A stretch of DNA of 16,281 nt from DATJHM01 sp035493895. Lineage in GTDB: Bacteria; Chloroflexota; Ktedonobacteria; Ktedonobacterales; Ktedonobacteraceae. The notes beneath the pieces are model-generated. The model saw only the letters and a program-made list of their open reading frames with translations, was not told the DNA's origin and made no database searches. The DNA lies in the NCBI GenBank assembly GCA_035493895.1, contig DATJHM010000034.1, positions 1 through 16,281 on the forward strand. Direction: 5' to 3'. Of this stretch, positions 14,102-16,281 are shown in pieces (position 1 is the first letter of the stretch; every line of letters begins with the position of its first letter). The position numbers and the translations under genes are program-made.

Positions 14102-16281
14102 ATGAATGATTTCTCAAAGGCAGTTACAACGCTCTCTCCTGAACAATTAGAACTGCTATTACGGAAGTTAGATCAATTACAACCACCAGCAGCAACGACT
14201 TTTGCCATACAACCAAAGGCTCGCAATGCAAATGATGAACTGCCCCTGTCGTTCACACAGGAGGGGATGTGGTTCTCTGATCAATTAGGAGCTGGCACCT
14301 CTTCCTTGACTATTTCATCAGCGGTACGCTTATTCGGTTCGCTACACTATGAGGCCCTGGAAAAAAGTCTCAATGCTCTGATCTCACGTCATGAAAGTTT
14401 ACGTACCACCTTTGTGAGTACAGAAGGGCGACCTGCACAACGCATCACGGAGCATCTGACAATCCCGATACAACTGCATGATGTACGACAGAAGCCAGAA
14501 GAGCAGCGTGAGGCGCTGGTGCAACAGCTCATGGTTTCCGGGGCGCAACAGCCGTTTGACCTTGCCCGTGGTCCGTTGATCCGAGCGGACTTATACCAGT
14601 TGCAAACGCAAGAGCATATCTTCACGCTAACGCTGCATCACATTCTCGCGGATGGCTGGTCCTTCCATGTCCTCGTTCGCGAACTGGTGACGCTCTATAT
14701 CGCCTACCAACAGGGGCTACCTTCACCCTTACCGCCCCTCTCACTGCAATACGCTGATTATGCGGGATGGCAGCGCGATCGCCTGCAAGGGGAACTTTTC
14801 GCAGCGCATCTGACCTATTGGCAACAACAATTGGCAGGGGCCCCGGCCCTCCTCACCCTTCCCACCGATCGCCCCCGTCCTGCGCAACAGAGCCATCGCG
14901 GTGCTAAAGTGTCGATCCTGCTGCCCGCAGAAACCAGTCAGGCCCTCAAGCAGAGCGCACAACGCGAAGGTCTGACGCCGTTTATGCTGCTTCTGACGAG
15001 TTGGGCCGTCTTGCTGGGACGTTTGAGTGGACAGGAGGACGTGGTGATTGGGTCCCCCATTGCTGGCCGTCCCTATAGCGAGCTGGAAGCCCTGATCGGG
15101 GTCTTTGTGAATACCCTGCTGTTCCGCGTAGATCTTTCCGGGGAGCCAACGGTGCGCCAGCTCTTTGAACGGGTCCGGCAGGTGACGCTGGGGGCGTACG
15201 AGCATCAGGAGTTCCCGTTTGAAAAGCTCGTGGAGCAGATCGCCCCTGCGCGGGATGGCAGTCATCAAGCGCTCTTTCAGACGATGTTGATCTTGCAGAA
15301 TATCCCCTCTCAACCGTTGAATGGGGCAGGACTCATCTGGCAACCCGTTCAGGTGGACAATCAGACGGCCAAATATGATCTGGAGATGTCCCTGACGGAA
15401 ACAGAGGCGGGCCACTTTGCAGGCTATCTGGAATACAACACCGATCTCTTTGCGGCCCGGACGGTACAGCACTGGTTGACCCTCTGGCAACGGCTCCTGA
15501 ACGGGATGCTGGCAGATCTTGCACAACCAGTGTCACACCTGCCCCTCCTGAGCCCTGAGGAAGAGCAGGCGCTCCTGGAACAGGGGCAGCCCTTCTCCTC
15601 ATTGCCTGAAGCGCTCCAACAGGCACTCCTGGACCAGCAACCAGAAGCGGAGAACATGCGTTTTCTGGTGCTGGATAGCCATGGACAATGCTGCCCGCCT
15701 GGCGTGGTCGGCGAGCTCTATCTGGAAAATAGCGCACATCGCCGCCGCAGGACCGGAGCCCTGGCACGCTATCGGGCGGATGGACAACCGGTATATGTCG
15801 GTCAGGTCGAGGAACAGGTCGCGCTCCATGGTTTCTCGCTCAATCTGTACGAGATTGCCCGCGTCATCGAGACACTACCCACCATCGCACACTGTGCCCT
15901 CTGTCTCCGCACGTCCGAGGCTGGTTCTCCGCTGCTGGTAGCTTACCTGCAAGCCGCGAAGTCACAACAACCAGTCCCCACCACACACCTGCGCACGGCC
16001 CTCAAAGATCTGCTGCCCAACTATCAACTGCCTGCGCAGGTTGTCTGGCTGGACCACATACCGCAGACCCGCGAGGGACACCCCGACCGTGACGCGTTGC
16101 TGGCCCTACCGCTGGAAACGATACCATCCACAGCACCGACCGAACGTCCTTCCACCATGATCGAGGAAACGTTGGTGGCCATCTGGCAAGAAGTGTTACA
16201 GGTGGAACAGGTCGGGCTCACCGAGAATTTCTTTGAGCTGGGGGGACACTCCCTGCTCGCCACCCAGGTGGTCGCCCGGTT
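14102..16281 (+). CDS. Non-ribosomal peptide synthetase: C domain, degenerate A domain, carrier domain; 3' end outside window
   Basis: The visible 726 residues form one module. An N-terminal helix (about 10-28, LSPEQLELLLRKL) leads to a condensation domain (about 46-485). Its motifs are C1 SFTQEGMW (50-57; the usual Arg is Gly), RHESLRTTF, catalytic HHILADG (179-185), YADYAGW, IGVFVNTLLFR (332-342) and HQEFPFEKL, consistent with an LCL-like type. A much shortened adenylation region follows (about 501-670), then a carrier domain with phosphopantetheine Ser717 in FFELGGHSL. The frame is unbroken. The ATG at 14102 is the only usual start codon after the in-frame stop at 14075-14077, and its SD-like AGAGG is 15 bases away, which is unusually far. 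The gene is divergent from the dehydrogenase-BtrH-ligase operon and continues beyond the edge, so further modules are expected. Confidence 0.93.
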   Translation, partial: MNDFSKAVTTLSPEQLELLLRKLDQLQPPAATTFAIQPKARNANDELPLSFTQEGMWFSDQLGAGTSSLTISSAVRLFGSLHYEALEKSLNALISRHESLRTTFVSTEGRPAQRITEHLTIPIQLHDVRQKPEEQREALVQQLMVSGAQQPFDLARGPLIRADLYQLQTQEHIFTLTLHHILADGWSFHVLVRELVTLYIAYQQGLPSPLPPLSLQYADYAGWQRDRLQGELFAAHLTYWQQQLAGAPALLTLPTDRPRPAQQSHRGAKVSILLPAETSQALKQSAQREGLTPFMLLLTSWAVLLGRLSGQEDVVIGSPIAGRPYSELEALIGVFVNTLLFRVDLSGEPTVRQLFERVRQVTLGAYEHQEFPFEKLVEQIAPARDGSHQALFQTMLILQNIPSQPLNGAGLIWQPVQVDNQTAKYDLEMSLTETEAGHFAGYLEYNTDLFAARTVQHWLTLWQRLLNGMLADLAQPVSHLPLLSPEEEQALLEQGQPFSSLPEALQQALLDQQPEAENMRFLVLDSHGQCCPPGVVGELYLENSAHRRRRTGALARYRADGQPVYVGQVEEQVALHGFSLNLYEIARVIETLPTIAHCALCLRTSEAGSPLLVAYLQAAKSQQPVPTTHLRTALKDLLPNYQLPAQVVWLDHIPQTREGHPDRDALLALPLETIPSTAPTERPSTMIEETLVAIWQEVLQVEQVGLTENFFELGGHSLLATQVVAR
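15602..16111 (+). other. Internally deleted, catalytically dead adenylation domain within the NRPS
   Basis: About 170 residues replace the usual 500. The first part, SLPEALQQALLDQQPEAE, looks like the start of an A domain. It then jumps directly to the A6 region (VVGELYL, 535-541), so A1 to A5, including the P-loop and YGxTE, are absent. A7 is RTGALARY instead of RTGDLARY and loses the ribose-binding Asp. A8 is VGQVEEQVALHGFSLNLYEI. A10 reads REGHPDRDAL instead of NGKVDR, so the catalytic Lys is lost. Confidence 0.85.

Noticed and set aside
14741..15526. 261-codon minus-strand frame opposite the NRPS
   Set aside because: It is antisense to the condensation domain, whose motifs are all present, and long shadow frames are expected in GC-rich coding sequence.

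Overview
The window looks like a secondary-metabolism region of a bacterium. It has nucleotide-sugar genes, a MalT-type LuxR regulator, a penicillin-acylase-type hydrolase, a three-gene operon (zinc alcohol dehydrogenase, BtrH-like acyltransferase, acyl-AMP ligase) and, running off the right edge, the first module of a non-ribosomal peptide synthetase (NRPS). The very large MalT/LuxR STAND regulator, the mid-range GC content and the G-rich intergenic repeat arrays would fit a Ktedonobacteria-like Chloroflexota genome. That assignment is an inference from gene style; no marker gene is present.

Layout. (1) Positions 1-3063, minus strand: a tightly packed nucleotide-sugar operon. It encodes a UDP-sugar dehydrogenase, an NAD-dependent epimerase/decarboxylase and a sugar-phosphate nucleotidyltransferase that continues past the left edge. 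(2) 3064-3667: a divergent promoter region. (3) 3668-6433, plus strand: a 921-residue LuxR/MalT-type ATPase regulator. (4) 6410-9415, minus strand: a penicillin acylase (S45 Ntn-hydrolase) and a small four-helix membrane protein, whose 3' end overlaps the regulator gene by 24 bp. (5) 9504-9921: a non-coding MITE-like element with 29-bp terminal inverted repeats and internal hairpins. (6) 9955-13477, minus strand: alcohol dehydrogenase, BtrH-like protein and acyl-AMP ligase, separated by two 23-bp gaps that each carry a strong Shine-Dalgarno sequence. (7) 13478-14101: a divergent intergenic region with a 20-bp dyad, a 137-bp inverted-repeat element and a 32-bp-period G-rich repeat array. (8) 14102 to the right edge, plus strand: an NRPS starting with a condensation domain, then a strongly shortened and catalytically dead adenylation domain, then a carrier domain.

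How it may work together. The NRPS module cannot activate its own substrate: the adenylation core is deleted and the remaining motifs have lost their key residues. The divergent operon encodes a complete free-standing adenylate-forming enzyme, which is the obvious candidate to load the carrier domain in trans. The same operon has a BtrH-like cysteine acyltransferase that could transfer the acyl group, and a dehydrogenase that could supply or tailor the building block. The acylase could trim an acylated precursor, and the sugar genes could supply a glycosyl donor. These functional links are inference from gene order. The domain assignments rest on motifs visible in the sequence.
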